A stretch of DNA of 64,000 nucleotides, taken from the NCBI GenBank assembly GCA_030248195.1, contig JASAND010005314.1, positions 30,366-94,365 on the forward strand, given 5' to 3'. The translations under genes and the position numbers were made by a program. Shown here in pieces: positions 55,347 to 64,000 of this stretch; within the stretch, counting starts at the first letter, position 1; the number at the start of each line of letters is the position of its first letter. A model generated the notes under the pieces. The model was given only the letters and a program-made list of their open reading frames with translations. It was not told where the DNA came from and searched no databases. This DNA comes from Trissonchulus latispiculum (Eukaryota > Nematoda > Enoplea > Enoplida > Ironidae).

Positions 55347-56034
55347 GAAGGGAGGGGAAAAGCAGCCTACTTCGGCTGCAACTCAACGAACACTGATTCG
55401 AAATGAAAATTTTGGGACTGAGCTGACAGTTTTGCTGACAGCTCGGTGACAGGTCATTAGCGAAAGTTGGAGCGGATTGCCTCTTTGATTTTAAGGCAAA
55501 GCTTCTAGAAAGTTCTAGAACCTTCTAGAAGCTTGCCACCTTTTGTGTGTGGGGCGCAGCGGCGGGCTGAGCCAGCTGGCCATTAGTGGTCGAAATTAAT
55601 GGGATTTTGAAATTATTGCCCCCCAACTGACCCATTTTTGATATATTTCCAGTGCCGAAACTTGGCGAAACTTTGCGAAATTTTCTTTAACATATAAACG
55701 TAACCAAAGGGAAAACTTTACGAAATTTTGGCACTTTAGTGAATTATTATGCACGAAACATAATTTTCTATAAGTTAAAAATTATATCATGATAATCTAC
55801 GTACTTATCTACGTTTATCTAGCTATTCATATTTACAATTATATTGTTAATGAGCGGGTTAAGCCCCCTCTAATTCAAATGACCTGGGCTTATCCTTCTG
55901 TTTTCCTTTCCTTTTCTTGTTGGCCTTGTCCTCGGCCAAAAGTTCAGGCGAGGACAACTGCTAGGCCTTGGAAGAAAGAGGCCTAGCAGAGAGAGAGAGA
56001 GAGAGAAAAGAAAACAACACCTGACCAAGGTGTA

Positions 56035-56061
56035 GTCTGGGAGGTAGACAACCTCCCAGAC
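56035..56061. other. Hairpin with TAGACAA loop
   Basis: A perfect 10-bp stem GTCTGGGAGG/CCTCCCAGAC closes the loop TAGACAA; a smaller CACCT/AGGTG hairpin lies just before it. Confidence 0.75.
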
Positions 56062-56849
56062 AATGAAAAAGGGAAATGTTTGCCTTAACTTTTAGGCAAA
56101 AAGAAAACCAATTTTAGTACACTTAGTACAGTGGAGTGATAAGATTACGACATAAAAGGTAATCTTATAAAAACATTTTCGCTTATAACTTTCTTATTTT
56201 TGGGAGTTGAAAAGTCGGGTTTGGATTTTTAGAATCAGGATCAAATTCTCTTTCATATTAGCCCAAATTATTTTTTAACCAAAAATTACTAAAATTAACT
56301 AATTATTAACTAATTAATGCCTAATTATCACTAATTAACCTTACCTAACTACGTACTTAGCTATTTTATACACAATTGTGAACCATCTTCCAATATTTGC
56401 TATTTTAGGTGCAAACTTTCAGTTTATTGGCGATTCAACGACTAATTTTTGTTTTAACTATGCACATAAACTTCGTATTTCGGGTTTATGACTTCCTGCT
56501 AACCAGTATGCGAACATTAGTGATTGTATTCATTTGCGGGAAAGTAATATTCGACCCAAATAATAGGCATTATTCGCCCATTCACCTAAGTTTAGTTTAG
56601 ATGTCGACCTTCATCTTCGTGTGGGAGTAACAACTCCACTTACTAAGGGGATTAAAACTGAATTACCTTCTTTTCACAATTCCTGAATTAATATCGTTAG
56701 TAAGTCACACGTTAATAGAACTTAATCAGGCTCAAGATTATAATTAAGACTAGGACTTATGCCCTCATTGAGTGTTAACCTTGAACCCTATTGATAAACT
56801 TCTTGATTTCGACTGAATACTGGCAACTCTAGCTAGGTAAACATAAGAT

Positions 56850-58260
56850 AATCTGTACAATTATTGCTTGGACATTATTTGCTAAATACATTACATATTG
56901 ATGATCTTCGCTCTTCTTCGCAGATCCATGGCATAAGAATCCTTTCCTACAGATTGATTATTTTGAAATATTTTTAGATCGATTTTAGCTACTTTTAGCA
57001 CCTTATTTTACTAATTCCATTACACATTTCAAATAGAACTGACGTCTATTTGATCAAAAAACATTTTATAGTTGTAAACTGAACTGAATCGTACAAAAGT
57101 AAACGATATCTAAAGCGAAAACTGTACATATTTATTTTTACGATTGCACTGAATTCTGTAATGGTTTGACCATGGTTCGTTGCCCGATGGGAATCCCAAA
57201 ATTCGCTAATGGTCCAAATATATACCGATGCTTTCGGCTATTAGTTACTACAGGCCTGCCTTGCCATTAACTCAAAAATGCAAGATACATACCACAAACT
57301 TGCTTTATTTTAATGACAAAAGAAAATACTCTTTGAAATTGCAATTTTGTTTTCGGGAACACGAGCGTTATAGGCTTCGGGTAGTGCCGGGTACCCGGGT
57401 CCTATTTTTTGGACCCGTGCCCATGAAGCAATTGCTAGGTATATTTGCAGATACCCCTTCCCTTCCCCTGTGCAGAGCAATGATTAGGATCTGCTCTCTT
57501 GCTATTCAATTGAATCTATGCCTAAAGCAATCGTGGTATAATCCAATTAGACTAATAGTTAGTTATTCAATTAGTTTGAGTTCAACTTTTGGTTACTGTC
57601 TGCAGCGTTACTGTTGAACCGTACGTATACGTAATCACCACTTTATTGTTTCAGCATCCAACCCCATTATTATTGCAACGCTCCTGCAACATAAAGCTGA
57701 GCTTTTCCATCTGGGTTGATGATGTAATCAGAAGCCATTAGAAGATTAGAAGATCGGCTGAATTTTAATTTTTTCTTCTTCTTCGTTTTAATTAACGCTT
57801 CTCAGCGTCTTAGCCTTTCACGTAATACCTATTTACCTGGAGAACATTATATGTATACCTCTTCAAATTACTATACTAGCTTTTTGTTTATGTACTTGAA
57901 TGCATCAAACGGTGGAAATAATGCTGAGTACTAAAGCATTCAACATGTAATGTACAGACCCAATGAATGAACTTGATTATGTAAAAGCTCCCTTTTCAGC
58001 TCTATAGTATTCTTTCTATTGTTTATCGATTTTAAAGCCTTACCATTTAACAACTACATCCTACCAAGTTAAGTATGAATTAAAGTTATAAACTTTTGGT
58101 GTTGTTAGGCAATCGCAAAGCCATAAACATCAGCCAAAGTTGTAAAGTGTAAATAAAAACTGGCCTCTCAAGAGACTGATCAAAAACAACTCAACCAAGT
58201 TTGCCAAGAAGCCTGGTTAGTCCGTAAGAACGACGACTTATCATTTTCACTAGTTTGACG
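56850..58260. other. Intergenic stretch before the channel gene
   Basis: AT-rich, without a convincing gene. Near 57382-57420 there is GTGCCGGGTACCCGGGTCC with a nearby GGACCCGTGCC, similar in style to the right end of the hAT element at 44.15 kb. A 129-codon frame at 57228-57617 crosses it and is probably chance or a relic. Confidence 0.35.
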
Positions 58261-58265
58261 GAAGC

Positions 58266-60362
58266 ATGGCATTGGCTGGCTTGAAGGACAGCATACGCCC
58301 AGGACACTTTATTTCGGAGACGAGCATTCACGGATTCACACAGCTACAGTATCCCAGCCGATTTCGATGGCTGTGGACCGTCCTGTTGATTGGATTTTTC
58401 ATTGCCATGTGCTGCAACCTTATTGACGTTCTGACCCACTACGCCAATAATCCCACACTATCCACCGTTGAAATCAGGGAAGTCCAGCGATTTCCGGCCA
58501 TAACCTACTGCATCCCAAATTGGATTGACCGGACCAAACAGGTCCAATACGGCTTTTCAGATGAAACAATTCAGTTCATTATGTCGGCATTCACGTACGG
58601 AGAGGAAGCAGATTTGCCGGATACGGAAACTCTAGCCAAACACCAAAATAAGGTAAAAACGGCTGTAGTTGCTGTAATTATGGAATTATTGAATTAACTG
58701 AAGTTGAACGATTTCAACGATGAAGAGATGACATTTGAATTGTTCACCATAAGCAAGGTGATTGATTAGCACACATCTCTTGGCTCCATCTTGAGGTTGA
58801 CAAGAGTGGGGAATGCAGAAATGCGCTAGAACTATGTTTAAGCTGTCGACTTATTAAATTTCACATGCACGTGCAATGATGCAAGATGCCACTCGCCCAC
58901 TAGAACTCTAATACTTTAGCTATTTTAGAGGATTATAACGAAGAGTCTTGTTTTTGAATGAATTCTATTAAATGAAGTCAAATTCAGATTAAAGTCAGAA
59001 TTGAATTAAGATAGTCAGTTCAAATGAAATGAAATCAATACAAGTTAGGACTTTAAAAATCTTAAAACTTCAAGAATTTCAAATCTGGAAATTTCTTCTT
59101 GTGTAATTTTCGACTTTCAAATTTCAATCCCACTTTTGTATCAATTCTAATATAATGAAATTTTAATTTAATTTAATTTTAATATAATAATAAAATATAT
59201 AGTCGTAGTAAAATAATATTTTTGCATTATTAACCAATGTTTGAAATAAGAAATTACAAGAAATTGCTGATATCTGCATTTGGAGCAAAAGGTCTTTGTC
59301 CCATGTGCACATGGGACAACGATGTCGGCTCATATGCATATGGGGTAGAAATTCTTGTCCTATATGCATATATATGGGGCAAAGAATTTGCTCCATACGC
59401 ATATGAGGCAAAATCTCTTGTCCCATGTGCATATGAGGCAATTATACACATGATTCGTAACATACCTATAGGTTGTTTTCACGTTTTAGGTTCTTGAAAC
59501 CACTGCCAATCATAGTATCATAACCTGGGATTCCCTTGTCAACGATTTGATGAAACCCACCAGCCAGATAATCGCAGATGTTGCACTATTGCCGGATACA
59601 CACATAAATATCTCTAACAATGTCCTGAAACCCGTATTAACAGTCAGACATCCCTGTTATGGAGTGATATTCACTCAAAATATCGGAATCGAATATATTT
59701 ATGGTCAGACCCTGCGTTTATCTCTGATTGCCCCGAAGGAAAACTCAGCAAACGGCCGGCTGTATTTGACCGATACTGATCCAACAATTTATCCCATTGA
59801 CGGAATTAGCATTCAGCCTGGTATCAACTATACCATTGCCCTATTTGTGAAAGCTACCCGGAAACTATCACGGCGGGGTCGGGTCTGCCGAGATGGCGTT
59901 CATCGCTCTTCAGCTCAAGATGACTTTATGAAGTGTGTGCATGAAAACTGCTTCCAGAACTGTCTCATCTATACCCCAGGTGAGAATCAAAATATCACCG
60001 ATCTTTGCCTGATGCACCCCAAATGGTCGAACAGGAACCAAAGTTCTTGTTTTCATGAAACCGTACCACCGGTCTGCATGAAGGCCGCCGTTTCCGCCTG
60101 CACCCGATTCTCGTATCAGTACTCCGTGACTCCTACTTGGTCCTGTAATCCCAAGTCAAGTCAAATCAATACCGTTGATCTCCATTTTAGTGATCCGCTG
60201 AATGTGATATTCACGGAAGAAAGGTTCCTCTACAGTGGATTTGGTCTACTGTCTACGTTAGGTGGTACCATATCACTCTGGTACGGAGCTTCCCTTATCT
60301 CACTGATTCACTTGATTTATCATTTTTGTCTGAAACTTGAATACAGATACTGGGAAGCCTGA
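58266..60362 (+). CDS. DEG/ENaC-family sodium channel subunit
   Basis: Two exons, 58266-58652 and 59490-60362, join in phase 0 to give 419 residues. The N-terminal cytoplasmic HG gating motif (ETSIHGFTQLQ) is followed by TM1 (WTVLLIGFFIAMCCNLI) and the post-TM1 FPAITYC. The extracellular part has a compressed cysteine-rich region (CVHENCFQNC ... CFHETVPPVC ... CTRFSY). TM2 is GGTISLWYGASLISLIHL with the GAS selectivity-filter motif. Members form trimeric, often amiloride-sensitive cation channels at the plasma membrane. The protein is shorter than usual (typically 500 or more residues), mainly between TM1 and the cysteine-rich region. The acidic residue usually found late in TM2 after the filter appears as His. 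A missing exon in the 837-bp intron cannot be excluded, though none was seen. Confidence 0.88.
59285..59450. repeat. Array of CATATG-type palindromes in the channel intron
   Basis: Five near-palindromic units about 31 bp apart, from the perfect 20-mer GTCCCATGTGCACATGGGAC to CTCATATGCATATGGGG and CATACGCATATGAGG, most followed by GGCAAAATCTCTTGT-like spacer. Frames across it on both strands are YAYG/HMG repeats from the array, not genes. Confidence 0.8.
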
Positions 60363-60694
60363 GAAATACATTTGGAAAAACCGTTTTCGTTAGGCTCTGT
60401 TCTATAGAGCTGCCTTGTACAAATTAGTGTGTGTCATAATTTTATTTTTTTGAACAACCTGAAAAGGTTTAATTGCATAAACTGTTGGCTGCATTTTTAT
60501 CAAGAGTACATAATGATCAGAGTATGAAACTAAGCCTAGTCTATACCTATACCTATACCTCGAAACACAACTACTCAGTTGGTTCAATGTGTGTATGTTG
60601 CGAGCTTTAGAACACAAACATAGCGTGCAATTGAAGTGATGGGTCCAATTTGTGGGGGCATAGTTTTTTCTCTGATTACAGGGTGGGGTCTAAA

Positions 60695-61175
60695 AGCAGG
60701 ACCAGTACCAGGATCAGGATCACGCCCACTTTTCAGGACCAGGACCAGGACCTAGGGTCTAAACCAGGACCAGGACCTAGGGTCTAAACCAGGACCAGGA
60801 CTAAGGGTCTAAAACCAGGACCACTTTTCAGGACCACCCTCAGGATCACTCCAAAGGACCAGGACAAAATTTCTAAAATCAGGTCCACTTTCAGGACCAC
60901 CTCAGGACCACTCCCCAGGACCAGGACCAGGATCAGGACCTGTACCACTTTTCAGGACCAGGATCGGGACCAAGGGTAAAACCAGGACCACCCTCAGGGC
61001 CACTTTTAGGACCAGGACCGAGGGTATAAAACCAGGAGGACCACTTTTCAAGCCACCCTCAGGATCACTCCCAAGGACCAGGACCTTTAAAATCAGGACC
61101 ACTTTCAGGACCGCCTCAGGACCATTCCCCAGGAATAGGACCAAAGGCCTAAAATCAGGACCACCAACGGAACGG
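60695..61175. repeat. GGACCA minisatellite
   Basis: Irregular tandem repeats of AGGACCAGGACC and variants (CACTTTTCAGGACCACC, TAGGGTCTAAACC) over about 480 bp. Longer units of about 150 bp are visible as repeated orders of these blocks. The minus-strand open frame of 124 codons across it (rich in VLVLV and GPGPGP) is a product of the repeat. Confidence 0.9.
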
Positions 61176-61261
61176 GACCATAAAAGGCCACTTTTAACAT
61201 TAGGGACAGGTGTCCAATAATCAGAATCAAGCACAAGATCACTTAAATCGAAGTGGGACTG

Positions 61262-61768
61262 AAACCTTTCTACCAAAGTTTAGGTTTAGGTTCTTGATAA
61301 ATTCTTCGTAAATGTTTATTTCTAATCCGGCCCAATAATTGTTGCACCAGCTCTAAGTATTATTGTTAGGCCGACTCAGTGTTGTTGGTTTGTTGTTGTG
61401 GTCTCTTAAAATAATGACAAACCACAAAGCTACGATCTAGAAATGTATAAAAAACAAAATCTGGGGTCGTCTGCTAATACACAAAAAGTTAAAACAAATA
61501 CAAAATCTAGCATTTTATGTATGTGTTGTCCTTCCGGCTTTTTAGCGTTTCACCCATTCATACATTTCTAGATCGTAGCTTTGTGGGTTGTCAATATTGT
61601 AAGAGACCACAACATAACGAACGGACAACACTGAGTCGTTCTATCTAACAAATCATACGCTATCATAAGCTGGTGCAACAACTATTGGGCCGGAGTAGAA
61701 ATAAACATTTAAGAAGCATTTATCAAGAAGCTAAACTTAAATTATAAACTTTGGTAGAAAGGTTGTGT
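61262..61768. mobile_element. Foldback element of about 507 bp
   Basis: AACCTTTCTACCAAAGTTTA near 61265 and its complement ending at about 61765 start inverted arms of about 190 bp that share CACAAAGCTACGATCTAGAA, GTGGTCTCTTA and other blocks with their complements. The spacer is about 105 bp. No coding and no clear target duplication. Confidence 0.75.
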
Positions 61769-62343
61769 CTTATCTCGATTACCCCCCCCCCCATTCAAAA
61801 CCCTTAAAACTTGACCAATTGAGCTAAAATTTCGTTTGGCTTAGTTGAAATATCGCAAAATTTTTGATTTCGCGAAATTAGATTTTTTGGATTTCTAAGG
61901 GGGGAACCAAGCGAAACCGAAAAAATTATTGTCTTCGATTTTGCTGAAAAGATGTATATTAGAGGTATTTGGGGTCGTAGAACACGAATCTGAAGTCCAT
62001 TTTTCGATTCAGCTTTTCGTTAGCTCAGCAAACGCCCTTGCCCCTCAGAAATCTTGATAAATCTACATTTTTGGTCAGAATATTGGTGAAACTAGTTTGG
62101 CGGTGACACCACATTAGGAGGAAGTGAATTCCAAATGTTAATTATTCTACAATGAAATAGATTTTCTAAGGAGTTATTAGAAGTTCTAGGTAGTTATTAG
62201 AGTTATAGGTAGTTTTAAACGAAAAGCGTGGCTACGTGTGACTGATAGCGGTGCGAAAGAAAAAATGCACTAAACTCTATATCTTATTAAATCATGAACA
62301 ATCTTGTAAGTCAATTTTAACTCCTGGAAAATTCTACGATACT

Positions 62344-62715
62344 CTAGACTTTCAATCCAGTAGCATTTAACCGTTGGGAATAAGATAATGCCTGTAATCC
62401 AGGGATACGTTTGGTGAAGCTACGTTGGATTTCTTCAATCATGCTTACATCTTTGTGCAGAAAATGTGACCAAATACTGGAGCCAGATTCCGAAATAGGT
62501 CTAACATAGGTTTTAAACATTTTTATTAAAAAATCTCGATTTCGCCACTTGAAGCTTGCTTTACTTTTAAGTTCTTGCATTTTATTAACTGAAAAGCTAA
62601 TAGCATTGTGGTCACTAGTACAAAAAGGTTCCAAAACGTTTACCCTTGATATCAGCTGGCTGTCGTTTGTTAATATTAGATCAAGGATATTAGAACCTCT
62701 AGTGGGTTTGTCCAC
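62344..62715 (-). pseudogene. LINE deletion derivative (endonuclease end joined to RT end)
   Basis: The 124-codon minus-strand frame begins with DKPTRGSNILDLILTN and TSDHNAISFSV, matching the C-terminal part of the apurinic-type endonuclease of Jockey/CR1-clade LINEs. It then passes directly into KTYVRPISESGSSIWSHF and IQRSFTKRIPGLQALSYSQR, the end of the reverse transcriptase region. The intervening RT core is missing, so this is a non-functional internal deletion copy. No polyA or full 5' end is recognisable. Confidence 0.8.
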
Positions 62716-62849
62716 TTTCTAGTATATCCCAAAATCGTGGAAAAATTATCAAAAGTCTCTTCAGCTGTTAAAAGAAAATATTGGCTGTCTGAAAATACGT
62801 TCGACAAATTAAAGTTTTTTTGGGGGGGGGGGGGTAGTTGCAACGGCCG

Positions 62850-63640
62850 CAAAATAGGGTATTTTTAAGGTAAATTTTGCAAAATTTTTCAAAAATGTCC
62901 AAATTTTTGACGTAGAGTGTTTATCATTGCGAGAAATTTACGTTTTTAACTGTATTATGGGCTTTCTGACTCATTATTGACCTTATTTTGGACTTGAAAG
63001 CATGCTGACAATCAAGTTTTCGAGTTTAAAAACAATGTCTAATGTCAAAATTACTTCATAGTTGAATGTTCATTGACATTGGAAACGGCTGGAAATGCGA
63101 TTTTTGGCATAAAAATAGAAAAATTTATTTGGGGGAGGGTGGGGACTGGGGGGGGGTCCTGTGGGCATAGGCGTAACGGGGATTTGGGTTGGGGGGGGCC
63201 ACCCCCCCGGAATTTTGGGGGGCCCCCGTCATCATAGGTGTAAGGTGGGGGGGGTTGGGACTTGGGGGGGGGGTGGCCCCCCAAGCCTTTTTTCAACCCT
63301 CCCCCAAAACTTTTGGGGGGGGGGGGGTAGTCGCGCCGACGGCGCGAAAAATAGCAAGATTTGCGTATTTTTAGGGTAAATTTTGAAAAAATTTCCAAAA
63401 ATGTCCAAATTTTTGGCTTAAACTGTTTATTATTATGAGAAATACACGTTTTTAACGGTATTATGGATCTTATGACTCAATATTGACCTTATTTTAGACT
63501 TGGAAACATGTTGGCAATTAAGTTTTTGAGTTTAAAACCACTGTCTAATGTCAAAATTACTTTATGGTTAGATGTTTTTATCATTAGAAAATGCGATTTT
63601 TGGCATAAAAAATGAAAACTTTTTTGAGGGAGGGTTGGGG
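62850..63640. repeat. Direct duplication of a roughly 280-bp block, about 490 bp apart
   Basis: The block 62858-63125 recurs at 63355-63620 in the same order (TCCAAATTTTTG, TTTTTAACTGTATTATGG or TTTTTAACGGTATTATGG, AATGTCAAAATTACTT, GCGATTTTTGGCATAAAAA). Each copy is followed by a G-tract block (63125-63330; 63625-63800). The copies differ at many positions, so the duplication is not recent. Confidence 0.85.
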
Positions 63641-63800
63641 GGGTTGGAGGGGTCTCCAGAGGGGGCCCCCCAGAAAAGGTTGGGGGGGAGCCTTCCCCAC
63701 CCCAAATCTCCGTTACGCCTATGCCAGTCATAGTTTCCATTGGGGGGGGGGTATCAAATTTTTAAACCAACTTTACCCCCCCCCCCGCCCCCCAGATTTC
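63125..63800. repeat. G/C-tract blocks with GGCGTAACGG signature
   Basis: Long G and C runs around CATAGGCGTAACGGGGATTT (63168) and, inverted, CTCCGTTACGCCTATG (63708), plus a CGCGCCGACGGCGCG hairpin at 63331. It is the same repeat style as at 29.5, 32.6 and 34.1 kb. Open frames across it (Gly/Trp or Pro-rich) are artefacts. Confidence 0.7.
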
Positions 63801-64000
63801 TTGACTTACCCTCCCCCGATCTTTTTTCTAAAATTTTGACCTAAAATCGCTTTTGTGAAGAGAAATCTCTTCAGGCAAAAATAAACCAAATATATTTAAT
63901 TAAGGCATAAGTCAACGCGGAACAAAAGATGACATAAACAAAACCAGTCTGACAGTTACTCGCAGACAATATTGACTGATTCAATAACAAGAAAATCTAA

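Larger units (their letters stand above)
51023..56640. other. Hairpin-dense non-coding region of about 5.6 kb
   Basis: No convincing gene, but about 25 inverted repeats with short loops and stems of 5-14 bp. Examples: 51023-51053, 51512-51541, 51702-51718, 52112-52129, 52326-52355, 52558-52574, 52677-52693, 52799-52816, 53059-53084, 53345-53391, 53864-53881, 54203-54227, 54482-54504, 54810-54827, 55240-55273, 55298-55346, 55362-55379, 55501-55532, 55926-55957, 55958-55989, 56035-56061, 56079-56100 and 56621-56639. Eight share a TAACAA/TAGCAA/TAGACAA loop on unrelated stems. A weak inverted pair (AGAGTTGCCAGTATT at 51207 and its complement ending at 56830) may mark the ends of a single element. 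A structured RNA or a large non-autonomous element are both possible. Confidence 0.7.

Noticed and set aside
51512..56639. Integron attC-like sites as an explanation of the hairpins
   Set aside because: The hairpins lack the paired GTTRRRY/RYYYAAC core boxes and gene-cassette organisation, and the genome is eukaryotic.
57228..57617. 129-codon plus-strand frame as a gene
   Set aside because: It crosses a GGGTACCCGGGT repeat motif, has no recognisable domain and no splice support; a relic at most.
60902..61276. 124-codon minus-strand frame rich in Val/Leu/Gly/Pro
   Set aside because: Generated by the GGACCA minisatellite; no sign of constraint.
63051..63839. Pro- or Gly/Trp-rich frames near the right edge
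   Set aside because: Translations of G/C tracts in repeats, present on both strands and several frames.

Overview
The window is nuclear DNA from a metazoan, most likely a protostome invertebrate. Multi-exon genes with GT/AG introns, a DENND5-type RUN-PLAT-RUN protein, a DEG/ENaC channel subunit, a signal-peptide-bearing M28 peptidase and tRNA-derived SINEs all point that way. No bacterial operons, rRNA or CRISPR arrays were seen. The species cannot be named from the sequence. The background is AT-rich, genes are sparse, and mobile elements occupy much of the non-coding space.

Layout. 0-5 kb: a G-tract foldback element, a tRNA-like repeat, one exon of a six-cysteine secreted peptide (minus strand) and a degenerate dispersed repeat. 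5.2-8.1 kb: two tandem paralogous Pro/Tyr/Gly-rich genes (or one gene with duplicated 3' exon pairs). 11-14.7 kb: a gag-like retroelement relic split by a 342-bp insertion with a 10-bp target duplication, a roughly 1.45-kb head-to-head inverted duplication carrying the gag start on both arms, and an element whose ends are inverted arrays of a GTTATGGCAC motif. 15.5-19.5 kb: a Helitron-type Rep/Pif1-helicase relic whose helicase is fused to a complete-looking C19 ubiquitin-specific protease domain. 20.5-25.3 kb: an unrecognised gene of about nine exons whose readable internal exons are all symmetric phase 0-0. 26.6-28.4 kb: a minisatellite and a 1.37-kb foldback with 52-bp repeats in its arms. 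31.5-41.2 kb: the C-terminal (RUN1-PLAT-RUN2) half of a DENND5 homologue in eleven exons, with several elements in its introns. 43.2-44.2 kb: a non-autonomous hAT element with an 8-bp target duplication. 45.4-48.0 kb: a complete six-exon secreted M28 metallopeptidase on the minus strand. 48.2-50.9 kb: two SINE-like repeats, each interrupted by a palindromic MITE. 51.0-56.8 kb: about 5.6 kb without convincing coding sequence but dense in strong hairpins, many sharing a TAACAA-type loop on different, self-complementary stems. 58.3-60.4 kb: a two-exon DEG/ENaC subunit. 60.4-64 kb: a GGACCA minisatellite, a foldback, a LINE deletion derivative and a tandemly duplicated G-tract repeat.

The host genes are unrelated single genes rather than a pathway. 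The observations most worth pursuing are the hairpin-loop family at 51-57 kb, the helicase-USP fusion in the Helitron, the all-symmetric-exon gene, and the absence of recognisable DENN-domain exons upstream of the DENND5 half.
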